Assembly (NCBI GenBank): GCA_030064755.1
Contig: JASJEH010000022.1
Location: 1-41,142 of the forward strand
DNA from: Methyloceanibacter sp.
Lineage (GTDB): Bacteria > Pseudomonadota > Alphaproteobacteria > Rhizobiales > Methyloligellaceae
DNA length: 41,142 nt
Direction of reading: 5' to 3'
The notes beneath the pieces are model-generated. The model was not told the origin of the DNA and ran no database searches. It saw only the letters and a list, made by a program, of their open reading frames with translations. Position 1 is the stretch's first letter, and every line of letters begins with the position of its first letter. Both the position numbers and the translations under genes were made by a program. Below are positions 1 through 7,803 of this stretch, piece after piece.

Positions 1-235
1 TGACGAATTCACCCAGCGCGATCCCCAGCACCAGCAGCAGAGAGGCAGGCACTAGTACGAGGTACACAAGTGGCGTCAACGCAACATGAATGCCCGCGTG
101 GAGGAACCCGCCTGGATGACCGTAGGTCCCCTTGTTGCAGTACTGGTAGGGGGTTTGAAGAAAGAAGTCCGCAGCGGTGTGCTTGACCATCAAGATGGCA
201 ATAGCGGCGAGACAGAGTATGGCAATATCGGGCAT
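1..235 (-). CDS. DUF3307 family membrane protein (partial, C-terminus beyond window)
   Basis: The minus strand reads open from an ATG at 235 to the window edge and gives 78 residues. The N-terminus is hydrophobic, followed by KHTAADFFFQTP and then YGHPGGFLHAGIH, and a second hydrophobic segment reaches the edge. The K-H-x-x-A-D-F-x-x-Q-T-P and G-x-H-P-G-G-x-x-H-A-x-x-H pattern is the signature I associate with the DUF3307 family, small integral membrane proteins of unknown role. It lies 47 bases downstream of the adenylate cyclase stop on the same strand, so the two may be co-transcribed. The upstream ribosome-binding site is weak. The 3' end is missing only because the window starts here. 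Family call by motif memory, not by search. Confidence 0.75.
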   Translation of the reverse strand, partial: MPDIAILCLAAIAILMVKHTAADFFLQTPYQYCNKGTYGHPGGFLHAGIHVALTPLVYLVLVPASLLLVLGIALGEFV

Positions 236-282
236 GTCGTCGTTCGTCTATGGGGCTCTTACTGCACCGGCTTAAGGATAGG

Positions 283-2499
283 CTATTTCGAGGTCGCTCG
301 CGCCGTGCCGTCCCAATTCTCCGGCGGTGGGTTCGCGCGGAAGTCCGTGATGCGGTCGCGATAGAGCGCGTAAAGGCCGTTTAGTTTCTCACCTCCCAAG
401 GCTTCGCACTGTTTTAGCAGTGCTTCCGCTCCATCCCAGTCCATTTCGCGGTACTTAGACAAGAAGGTCTGGTGTTTGGCTGTCAGTTCCACGAATTCAG
501 CGCTTTGCCGGACAGCGTCGTTCCCCAACACGCCAAAAATGCGGGTCGCTTCGGTTTTGCCCTTCACCTTGAGCAGGTCGAGCTCGAGGAATGCGAAGTC
601 GGACGCGCGCGTCGCTGTCTCTTCGCCTGCAATGATATCGAGACCGTAAGTTTTTGACTGCCCTTCAAGCCGGGAGGCGACGTTCACATTGTCGCCGATC
701 ACCGAATAGTCGAAGCGTGTTTCCGAACCGAGGTTGCCCACGCAACAAAGGCCCGTGTTCAGTCCGATGCCGAGTTTCACTGGCTTGTAGGGTCGTCCGG
801 AGTCTTCGGCAGCCTTCCGCCAACGTTCGTTCAGGATCGCCATCTCATCGACCATCCGAAGCGCAGCGGCGCAGGCATGGCTCGGGTGTCTTGGATCATC
901 CAGTGGCGCGTTCCAAAACGCCATCAAGGCATCACCCATGTATTTGTCGATCGTGCCTTGTTCATCGAGAACGATGTTGCTGAGTGGCGTGAAGAGCTCG
1001 TTGAGAAAGCGGGTGAGTTCTTCGGCGTCGAGGCCTTCCGAAATGGTCGTGAAGCCCCGAACGTCGCTGAAGAGAAGCGTCATATCGCGATTCTCACCGC
1101 CTAGCTTCAGTCGATCCGGTTCGTCGGCCAACTGTTCGACGAGCGCGGGCGCCATGTAGTGTGAGAAGGCATGCCGTACGCGGTTGCGTTCGCGTTCGGT
1201 TCGCAGAAAGACGAAAGACGAGCCGGTGAGGTAAATCGCCGTCAGTGCGATCGTCGCGTAGACCGGGTCGACCAGCCAGCCCCAGCTGTTGAAGGCGTGC
1301 CAGGAGAGCCAGACGACAAAACCTACGGCAAGCCCACCGAGAACGGCGCTGCCGAGCGCTCCAGCGCGGTAGATGAGCACAGCGATGATGAGGCCGAGAA
1401 CGAGGATGTAGAGGAGTTCCAAGGGTGTCGCAAAATCGGGCCGCAAGAGATAGCTCCCGCGAATAATCTGCTCTAAGGCTTGCGCGTGTAATTCGACACC
1501 GGGAACAGACGCTTCGAGCGGCGTTGCGCGAAGGTCCAATAGGCCGGCCGCACTGGTGCCGACCAGAAGAATCCTGCCGGCCATTTCCTCTTCGCCAATC
1601 TCACCACTCAGAATCTTCCAGGCTGGCAGATAGCGATCGCGCGTTTGAGGTGAGAAGTGGAGCCACATCTGCCCGTTGGCATCGGTTGGAATCTCAAAGT
1701 CGCCCACGCGCACCTTCACGATGCCGGTCTGTTCGCCGAAAGCTTTCTCACCGCTCGCGCCCGACGATTTGACGATATAGGTCGATGCACCCTGGGCGAC
1801 ACGCAAGAGGTCCGCGGAAAAGGATGGGTAGAGTGTTTCGTCTAGAGTCACCAAGATGGGCATGCGCCGGATGATCTGATCGTGCTCGGGAACCCAGTTA
1901 AGCGCACCTGCCCCAATAGACGGGGTTTGCAATACGGTCAGGCTGGACGTCGCGCCAGGATAGTAGGGTGCGAACAGTCGCGGATCGTCACCGCCATAGG
2001 AGAGGCCGGATTTGATCTCGGGCAGGGCAGTTTGATTGGTTGGCGAGGCAATGAAGCCCATCACCACGGGAGCGGTGCCGATGGCCTCAGCAAAGATCTC
2101 ATCGTTGGAGGGAAGCTCGTCGAGCTCAACCTTTAGCTGGGTGAGTTGCTCAGACTGAGGCCAGAACTTCACCGCATTGGACGGCGACATGCGGTCTGGT
2201 TCAGGAAAGACCATATCGAAGCCGATTGTCGCGGCGCCTGCATCGCGCATCTTCGCCAGCAGGTCGCTCAGAATCGTCCGTGGCCAAGGCCATTGACCGA
2301 TTCGGCGCAGCGACTCCTCGTCGATATCGACAACCCGCACCGGAGTCGCCGGGTCGAAGGTGAGGGGAGCCAGGCGCTGGTAGGAGTCGAAGACAAGAGA
2401 CCTAAGACGCGCGACGGGAGAAGGATCCCAGACGCGAAGCGCCAGCGACGCGAGGATTACGGCCCCAACGATGAGGCTGTATAGAAGGCGTGGACCCAT
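283..2499 (-). CDS. CHASE2 domain-containing class III adenylate cyclase
   Basis: 738 residues. An N-terminal membrane segment (about 5-23) is followed by an extracytoplasmic CHASE2 sensor domain (about 30-350, with the typical VRVVDIDEESL and RILLVGTSAAGLLD stretches), three membrane helices (about 361-432) and a C-terminal cyclase domain (about 470-640). The catalytic domain is intact: metal-binding Asp in LFSDVRGF (D479) and MGDALMAF (D523), a Lys in IDKYMGD (K519) and an Asp in IGDNVNVASRLE (D603) that together favour ATP over GTP, and the transition-state Asn and Arg in the same stretch. It should make cAMP in response to a periplasmic signal. A purine-rich AGAGCGGG precedes the ATG. The DUF3307 gene follows closely on the same strand. 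The ligand of the sensor cannot be read from sequence. Confidence 0.93.
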   Translation of the reverse strand: MGPRLLYSLIVGAVILASLALRVWDPSPVARLRSLVFDSYQRLAPLTFDPATPVRVVDIDEESLRRIGQWPWPRTILSDLLAKMRDAGAATIGFDMVFPEPDRMSPSNAVKFWPQSEQLTQLKVELDELPSNDEIFAEAIGTAPVVMGFIASPTNQTALPEIKSGLSYGGDDPRLFAPYYPGATSSLTVLQTPSIGAGALNWVPEHDQIIRRMPILVTLDETLYPSFSADLLRVAQGASTYIVKSSGASGEKAFGEQTGIVKVRVGDFEIPTDANGQMWLHFSPQTRDRYLPAWKILSGEIGEEEMAGRILLVGTSAAGLLDLRATPLEASVPGVELHAQALEQIIRGSYLLRPDFATPLELLYILVLGLIIAVLIYRAGALGSAVLGGLAVGFVVWLSWHAFNSWGWLVDPVYATIALTAIYLTGSSFVFLRTERERNRVRHAFSHYMAPALVEQLADEPDRLKLGGENRDMTLLFSDVRGFTTISEGLDAEELTRFLNELFTPLSNIVLDEQGTIDKYMGDALMAFWNAPLDDPRHPSHACAAALRMVDEMAILNERWRKAAEDSGRPYKPVKLGIGLNTGLCCVGNLGSETRFDYSVIGDNVNVASRLEGQSKTYGLDIIAGEETATRASDFAFLELDLLKVKGKTEATRIFGVLGNDAVRQSAEFVELTAKHQTFLSKYREMDWDGAEALLKQCEALGGEKLNGLYALYRDRITDFRANPPPENWDGTARATSK

Positions 2500-2619
2500 C
2501 CCGCTCTTTTCTCGTCTTTTTTGGCCGGGCGAGGGGCCCGAAGCGGCCAGACCCTATCGGCTGACACGGGCCTGTCAATTGCCGCGACCGGGTGCAGAGC
2601 GGGGGGCGAAAATGAGAAA

Positions 2620-2636
2620 CGCCCCAAATCGGGGCG
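2620..2636 (-). terminator. Rho-independent terminator-like hairpin
   Basis: Perfect 6-bp stem CGCCCC/GGGGCG with a 5-base loop. On the minus strand it is followed by a T-rich run (TTTCTCATTTT). It sits directly after the stop of the small secreted protein gene at 2649-2918 and before the cyclase gene, so it probably separates the two transcripts. Confidence 0.6.
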
Positions 2637-2648
2637 CTTCATCAATGG

Positions 2649-2918
2649 TTAGTCCGGGAACCTGTTAGGGCGGAGATTACGCCAAACGGCTTCCGTTTCG
2701 GTGTCGAGTCCGTCCAGGAACCTCTGCTGCGAAGTCTGTGCTCTCCGGTCCTTCCGCTTCTTCACGGTGACTTCGTTGGTGTAGCGCTTCGAGCCGTCGA
2801 CCCAATAGGTCTTGTTGCGGTCGGCCAAGGCTGTGTCGGTGTTGGCGACAAGCACGGCCACGCCAAGTGCGAGGCCAAAAACGGAAAGACTTAGCTGTTT
2901 CAGCATTTCTGTCATCAT
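2649..2918 (-). CDS. Small secreted hypothetical protein
   Basis: 89 residues from the ATG at 2918, chosen because a GGAGG motif lies about 9 bases upstream. An upstream in-frame extension to 2999 has no such support. Residues 1-33 form a signal peptide (LSLSVFGLALGVAVLVAN ending ALA-D), and the mature part is short, basic and polar (KKRKDRRAQTSQQRF). I do not recognise the family. Its own terminator follows, and it is divergent from the HECCH metallopeptidase-like gene. A periplasmic location is inferred from the signal peptide. Confidence 0.6.
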   Translation of the reverse strand: MMTEMLKQLSLSVFGLALGVAVLVANTDTALADRNKTYWVDGSKRYTNEVTVKKRKDRRAQTSQQRFLDGLDTETEAVWRNLRPNRFPD

Positions 2919-3063
2919 TATGGGGTCCTCCGGGGGGCGAGGATCCGCCGATCGGCGGTTTTCAGAGTGATCCGTATATGGTGCGATGACCGTTACCATT
3001 CAATGATCCGCCAGCTTGCCAATAACGCAGTGTTTATCGTGCGTGCCGCCTGTTTCCGGTAAC

Positions 3064-3693
3064 ATGTTTCGGATGCGCCTGATTAGGAGGCCGGGAAGCC
3101 GGCTGCCCGGTCTGGGGGGTACTGGGCTCGCTTTCGAGAAACCCGCTTTGTTGCGGCAGCCATTCGTGCTGGCCGCCGTCGGCACTGCTGCGCTGATCGT
3201 CTGGTTCGCTTCGCAGACATCATCCTCCGCAAAGGGCGGACGCTTCCTGCCGGAAGTAGAAAACCCGTATTGCAGCGTCACGACCTACAAGCTGCGGGGT
3301 CTTCGAGAACAAGCCTCGTCCCTGACGGACCGCCGGGGACGCCCGGTCATTATCGTCAACGGGTCGACCTTGCGCGATAAACCCAGCTACGGGCGATTTC
3401 TTTTGGCCCACGAGTGTTGCCATCACACGCTCGGCCATGTTGCCGAGGCCAAGGAGGGGTTGGGTCATGTTGGACCGCAGGCATTCTACTTCATTGGGCC
3501 CAAGTTGAGACAGTTAGAGCTTGAAGCCGATTGTTGCGCCGTCCGGTTGCTGCGCGAGCGGCAGCAGCAAGACGGGATCGAAGCCGGGGCAGCTGCAATG
3601 GCAGCGTTTGGCGAGAAGCCGACAGGCGCCCACTACCCCACGGGTGTGGAGCGCGTCGACAACATCCGCAAGTGCGCTGGGCCCGACCGCTGA
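3064..3693 (+). CDS. Membrane-anchored HECCH zinc-metallopeptidase-like protein
   Basis: 209 residues from the ATG at 3064. Starts at 3016 or 3073 are also possible and none has a good ribosome-binding site. One hydrophobic segment (about 34-50, FVLAAVGTAALIVWFA) would anchor it, with the remainder outside the cytoplasm. The region around AHECCHHTLGH (H116-E117-x-x-H120) is a gluzincin-type HExxH, and ELEADCCAVRLL further on supplies a candidate third zinc ligand (E154), as in M48-like families. The two Cys inside the HExxH and the CC after the Glu are unusual. Seen: the motif and the anchor. Inferred: protease activity. It is followed by a hairpin terminator. Confidence 0.65.
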   Translation: MFRMRLIRRPGSRLPGLGGTGLAFEKPALLRQPFVLAAVGTAALIVWFASQTSSSAKGGRFLPEVENPYCSVTTYKLRGLREQASSLTDRRGRPVIIVNGSTLRDKPSYGRFLLAHECCHHTLGHVAEAKEGLGHVGPQAFYFIGPKLRQLELEADCCAVRLLRERQQQDGIEAGAAAMAAFGEKPTGAHYPTGVERVDNIRKCAGPDR

Positions 3694-3711
3694 ACCTCCG
3701 TCGAAAGAATG

Positions 3712-3730
3712 CCGTCTTTGTGCAAGACGG
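3712..3730 (+). terminator. Terminator-like hairpin after metallopeptidase-like gene
   Basis: Perfect 7-bp stem CCGTCTT/AAGACGG with a 5-base loop, followed by TCTCTTACG, 18 bases after the stop codon at 3693. A near-identical GCCGTCT/AGACGGC hairpin recurs at 8744-8762 beside the pqqE stop. Confidence 0.55.
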
Positions 3731-3847
3731 TCTCTTACGTCCTATCATGCTGGTATGAGTGCCCAACCTGTTCTTTCGCTCGGATGGAACAGTAGGCGCA
3801 GGATGAGCGGCAGAGGAGCGGCCTTGAGCCAAAGTCATACGACAGTG

Positions 3848-4711
3848 ATGCAGAGGCTTGTTGCGACGGGCAGGGCATTTCGTGTGGCTGCCGCCGTGGC
3901 GAGTCTCGCGGTGGTTTGCTGCGCGAGCCAAGTCCGGGCGGAAGAGGCGTCCTTACTGCGTGTATGCGCCGACCCAGACAATACGCCGTTCTCGTCCAGC
4001 GATGGCGGCGGGTTTGAGAACAAGCTGGCGACTCTCATCGCCGACCGGTTGGACCGAAAGCTCGTCTATATCTGGTTCCCGGAGAACACTGGCTATATCC
4101 CAAACACGTTCGGGCAAAACGCCTGCGATCTTGTGATGGGATATGCGCAAGGAACGGGGCTCATCGAAGACACCAATCCCTACTACTACACTTCTTATGT
4201 CCTTATCACGCGCACCGAGGATGCGGACCTCAAGGATGTTGCCGCCTTGTCGGACCCGCGGCTCAAATCGAAGCGTATCGGGTTTTTGGCGCATACGCCG
4301 CCGGCCAGCATCCTCACCGTGCGAGGCTTGGCCGAGAATGCAAAACCCTTCGATGCGCGCTCGGGAGAGAGCCAGGCCTCAGTCGCGCAAGACATGATCA
4401 AGCAGATCGTATCGGGGGAACTCGATGCGGGTCTTTTGTGGGGGCCGGTCGGTGGATACTACGCCGCGCTCTCGGATACACCATTGACGGTCGTCCCGTT
4501 GGTGAAGGAGCGCGCAGGGCCAGCAACGATCTATGGCATCACGCTGGGGGTTCGTCCTAATGAACCCCAGTTCAAGCATCAGGTGAACAAGGTTCTGGCC
4601 GAGAACGCGGACGAGATCACATCGATCCTGAAGGACTTCCATGTCCCTGTGCTTGATCAGGAGGGACAAGTAGTGGCGGCCAAGGGGAGCACTGCCGCCG
4701 CAGGCCAATAA
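3848..4711 (+). CDS. Quinoprotein dehydrogenase-associated periplasmic substrate-binding protein (MxaJ/XoxJ-like)
   Basis: 287 residues from the ATG at 3848. In-frame ATGs at 3755 and 3803 would only lengthen the basic part before the signal peptide (VAAAVASLAVVCCASQVRA). The mature protein begins LLRVCADPDNTPFSS and contains a GFENKLA stretch and the DLVMGYAQG region, the pattern of the solute-binding-like family (TIGR03871) that sits beside PQQ methanol and alcohol dehydrogenases and includes MxaJ and XoxJ. Known members assist or bind the periplasmic dehydrogenase; here no dehydrogenase or cytochrome gene is adjacent. It ends 6 bases from the convergent second binding protein gene. Family call is strong; which dehydrogenase it serves cannot be told. 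Confidence 0.85.
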   Translation: MQRLVATGRAFRVAAAVASLAVVCCASQVRAEEASLLRVCADPDNTPFSSSDGGGFENKLATLIADRLDRKLVYIWFPENTGYIPNTFGQNACDLVMGYAQGTGLIEDTNPYYYTSYVLITRTEDADLKDVAALSDPRLKSKRIGFLAHTPPASILTVRGLAENAKPFDARSGESQASVAQDMIKQIVSGELDAGLLWGPVGGYYAALSDTPLTVVPLVKERAGPATIYGITLGVRPNEPQFKHQVNKVLAENADEITSILKDFHVPVLDQEGQVVAAKGSTAAAGQ

Positions 4712-4717
4712 GAAACC

Positions 4718-6025
4718 CTACATCTTGCAGATGCTCTCCGGCTCATCGATCCCGAGCGTATCGACCTCGATCTCAGGGTGACTCGCATGGGGGAAACCCC
4801 TCTGCGGCGATACCGAAACCGGAACATGCTCCGTCGCAATGAGAATAGGCTGGCGGAACTGGCCGTCCCAAGGACGGAATTGCTGCTTGATCCCTTTGAA
4901 CGGCGCAAGCTGTAGGTCCGGGCCTTGGATGAATGCGGAGACGGTGTCGAAGTCGTTCTTCGGCTTGCGGGTCACCGCTTCGCCGATCGTCCTTGTCGCG
5001 ACGTAGGCCATATGGTCGATCGGCAGCTTAAGACGCTTATTGGCTCTCTCGAAGTTGTTTTGGGCCTGGGTTGCTCCCCATTTTTCATGCCCGCGGCTCC
5101 AGGTTGTCGCCACCAGGCCTGTGGTGCCGGCGACAATCCGGGGCTTGCCGCCGCCGCGATAAGGCATCAGTGGACCGAAGAGTTGGCCCTCATCGGCGAC
5201 CACGATGACGTCATAGTCGGCCGTTGCGAAGGCTGCCTTGTCTGCATTTGCTTCCTTATGGGGGGCCGCTGGCGGGATCGGGCCGACGCCATCACGGCGC
5301 CCGCCGGATACGTCAATGTACTCGCGGACATCAACGATCTTGCCGCCAAATCTCTTCGCTGCACGCTTCACCGCATCGCGATAGGCAATGTCAGCATCCG
5401 TCGACCCGTGCACGACAAGCCAATCCGTCCATCCCATTTTTACGAGGTATTGGCCGAGAGCGTCCGCAAGCATGTACCGGTCCGGGACCACATGCATGAT
5501 GTTCGAGCGGCAATTCTCCTGGCGCAAGGACACATCCTCGGCGCGAATGTTGAAGAGCAGAATTTCCTTGTCCTTCGCCCAATCGGAGAGCTTGAGAAGG
5601 GTGGGAGCGGAAGCATCGGCCACGATGTAGTTGTGACCTGAGTCATAGAGTTTCTTCAGCGCTTCCACGGCTTCATCGGGCGAATTGGCTGTCTCGACGC
5701 TAAGCCCGTAGAGGTGGCCCATGAACCGCCCGCCGGCGTTGTTGTCCTTAACGCCCATCTCCGCACCGGCGATACCCGCATTGTCCGGTTCGATGTCCAA
5801 ACGGGAGGCGGGACGCGGTTTTTCCACGTCTTCGCGGAGATAGCCGATGTCGATGGGCATCATTGGCGGTGATTGCGGGAGTTTGATCGCGACACCGCCT
5901 TCGCGCCGCTCCGAGTCCGGCTTGTTGTCCGCGGCTGAAACAGGAGTCGTCATCAGTGCGAAGAAGAGGGCTGCGGCGACCGCGGTCAAACGCGTTAGAC
6001 ATTGCGAAAGCGTGTCAATCCACAT
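4718..6025 (-). CDS. ABC-type substrate-binding protein of the PQQ-dependent alcohol dehydrogenase system
   Basis: 435 residues from the ATG at 6025, which has AAGG about 7 bases upstream. A longer frame to 6121 lacks this. A signal peptide (about 1-31, ending VSA-AD) leads into IDIGYLREDVEKPRPASRL and a two-lobed periplasmic-binding fold resembling Leu/Ile/Val-binding proteins: NAGGRFMGHLYGL, then NYIVADASAP, then ENCRSNIMHVVPDRYMLADA. These features match the family named for the PQQ alcohol dehydrogenase system (TIGR03863). Members usually sit with ABC permease and ATPase genes and beta-propeller genes; none is present here, so it may be an orphan or act in trans. It converges tail-to-tail with the MxaJ-like gene. 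Confidence 0.85.
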   Translation of the reverse strand: MWIDTLSQCLTRLTAVAAALFFALMTTPVSAADNKPDSERREGGVAIKLPQSPPMMPIDIGYLREDVEKPRPASRLDIEPDNAGIAGAEMGVKDNNAGGRFMGHLYGLSVETANSPDEAVEALKKLYDSGHNYIVADASAPTLLKLSDWAKDKEILLFNIRAEDVSLRQENCRSNIMHVVPDRYMLADALGQYLVKMGWTDWLVVHGSTDADIAYRDAVKRAAKRFGGKIVDVREYIDVSGGRRDGVGPIPPAAPHKEANADKAAFATADYDVIVVADEGQLFGPLMPYRGGGKPRIVAGTTGLVATTWSRGHEKWGATQAQNNFERANKRLKLPIDHMAYVATRTIGEAVTRKPKNDFDTVSAFIQGPDLQLAPFKGIKQQFRPWDGQFRQPILIATEHVPVSVSPQRGFPHASHPEIEVDTLGIDEPESICKM

Positions 6026-6162
6026 GGTGAGACCTTGTGCGCCGGACGTCTGCTTCCTCCACGGCCTAGTCGACCCTTTGCCGGCGGCTTCTTCAGGGAC
6101 AGCCAGGCGCTTTCGGGACATGGTACAAATGGCAATTACGATATGGCAAGTTGGAAACGCGA

Positions 6163-6177
6163 GCAGGATAATCCTGC
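6163..6177. promoter_or_regulatory. Perfect palindrome in a divergent promoter region (candidate operator)
   Basis: GCAGGAT-A-ATCCTGC is a perfect 7-1-7 inverted repeat. It lies in the 252-base gap between the divergent starts at 6025 and 6278, about 100 bases from the plus-strand start and 140 from the minus-strand start. There is no open reading frame of note in the gap. The symmetry suits a dimeric regulator, but no regulator family can be assigned from this site alone. Confidence 0.35.
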
Positions 6178-6277
6178 AAGGGTTGATGTAACTTCATCCT
6201 GGCCAGGTATCTGTGGACTTTTTGAGGGAATCACGCTCCATTTTCGAATAGTCGCGCTCAATTGATAGGTTGGCCCT

Positions 6278-6937
6278 ATGCAATTCTCACCTGGTGACGC
6301 AATACGGTTCGGCTGGGACACATTCAAAAAACGTCCCTGGTTTTTTATTGGGGCGACGGTGATCGTGGCCGTGGCGAATATCGCCGTGGGTATCCTCAGC
6401 GGCACAGTCGATAGTGCCACTGGCGGCTCGTTCGATGAGCCCACGCTTCTCGGTAACCTCGTCAGCTATCTCTTGGGCGTGCTGATCAGTATGGGTATGA
6501 CGGCATTCTTCCTCTCTGCCCACGACAACCCTCATGGGGTTGATTTTGCGACCTTGTGGCATCCAAACCCTTATTGGAAGTTCTTTGCGACGTCCGTTCT
6601 TGCCTCAGTGGCTGTCGGCATCGGATTGCTGCTTCTGATCGTACCCGGCCTTATCGCCATGGTGCTCTTCATGTTTTCCACATTCCTTGTGATTGATCGG
6701 GGCCTTGGCCCAATCGATGCGCTGAAGGCGAGCATGGAGCTGACCAAGGGCAATCGCTGGCCGCTCTTCGGTTTCATCTTGCTGTGCATGCTGATCATAT
6801 TTGTCGGAGTGCTCGCGCTCGGTGTGGGACTCCTGGTCGCTGTGCCGATCGTGGGACTCGCCTTCGCCTATGCTTACCGGCTGCTGTCGGGCGCGCCGGC
6901 GCAGATCCAGCAACCCGATGCACGGCTCGAGAGTTAG
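6278..6937 (+). CDS. Multi-pass membrane protein, first of three tandem paralogs
   Basis: 219 residues with about five hydrophobic segments. It starts MQFSPGDAIRFGWDTFKKRP, has a central LWHPNPYWKFFA and a conserved VIDRGLGPIDALKASMELT followed by KGNRWPLF. This layout resembles bacterial DUF975-like or UPF0259-like integral membrane families of unknown biochemical role; I do not recognise a specific one. The genes at 7045 and 7804 share the same landmarks in the same order, so this is a tandem gene family. A transport or membrane-homeostasis role would be a guess. Confidence 0.8.
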   Translation: MQFSPGDAIRFGWDTFKKRPWFFIGATVIVAVANIAVGILSGTVDSATGGSFDEPTLLGNLVSYLLGVLISMGMTAFFLSAHDNPHGVDFATLWHPNPYWKFFATSVLASVAVGIGLLLLIVPGLIAMVLFMFSTFLVIDRGLGPIDALKASMELTKGNRWPLFGFILLCMLIIFVGVLALGVGLLVAVPIVGLAFAYAYRLLSGAPAQIQQPDARLES

Positions 6938-7044
6938 GCGGGGGCAAGTGCCGCCGCGCAGGGGCGCTCAAGTGTCCACCGGTCTTTTGTGACATCGACG
7001 CCGAGGCTCTGGGTATCGTCGTGCAACGATGCTAGCTTGCGGTT

Positions 7045-7704
7045 ATGCGGTTCTCGCCCGCGTCTGCGATTCAGTTTGGTTGGGAGACGTTTAAGAAGCG
7101 TCCCTGGTTCTTTGTCGGCGCCGTCGCCATTCTGGTGGCGTTGCACATCGTCAATGTCGGAATCACGAACGGGGTCAATACCCTCACAGGCGGTACGCTC
7201 GAGGAGCCTAACCTGGTGGCCAATCTCGTGAACCTCGCGATCAGCGCGTTGATCCTCATCGGCGCCGTTGCCTTCTTCCTAAACGCCCATGACGATCCCG
7301 ATCGCGTCACCTATTCGGCGCTATGGCATCCGACAAACTATTGGAAGTTCTTCGCCACCTCGTTGCTGACATCGCTAGCCGTGGGGCTCGGACTCGTGCT
7401 GCTGATCATCCCTGGGCTGATCGCCATGGTCCTCTTCATGTTCTCCAACTTCCTGGTCGTGGACCACGGCATGGGTCCGCTCCAAGCGCTGAAGCGGAGT
7501 GTGGAGATAACCAAGGGCAACCGCTTGCCCTTGTTCTGGTTCTTCGTCCTCACGGTACTGATCCTTGCTGTCGGCATCTTGGCGCTCGGGGTAGGACTTC
7601 TCGTAGCTGTTCCAATCGTGGGCCTCGCCACGGCTCACGCTTACCGGCTCCTGTCGCGCGCTCCCGACCGTATCGAGGCAGCGGATGCGCGCCTTGCGGC
7701 CTGA
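7045..7704 (+). CDS. Multi-pass membrane protein, second tandem paralog
   Basis: 219 residues, the same length as the first copy and largely alignable without gaps: MRFSPASAIQFGWETFKKRP, LWHPTNYWKFFATSLL, LLIIPGLIAMVLFMFSNFLV, VDHGMGPLQALKRSVEITKG and the C-terminal LLVAVPIVGLATAHAYRLLS. It starts 107 bases after the first copy's stop with no clear ribosome-binding site, so it is either co-transcribed or independently expressed. The first two copies are much closer to each other than to the third, which indicates a later duplication. Function unknown. Confidence 0.8.
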   Translation: MRFSPASAIQFGWETFKKRPWFFVGAVAILVALHIVNVGITNGVNTLTGGTLEEPNLVANLVNLAISALILIGAVAFFLNAHDDPDRVTYSALWHPTNYWKFFATSLLTSLAVGLGLVLLIIPGLIAMVLFMFSNFLVVDHGMGPLQALKRSVEITKGNRLPLFWFFVLTVLILAVGILALGVGLLVAVPIVGLATAHAYRLLSRAPDRIEAADARLAA

Positions 7705-7803
7705 GACTGTGTCCGTGCGACCGCTTTGAAGCGAAGGCGGGCGAGACCAGACTTTCCCAACTGAGGCCTGGACACCACTACAGGTTGTTCTTAGGTTGCG
7801 CCT

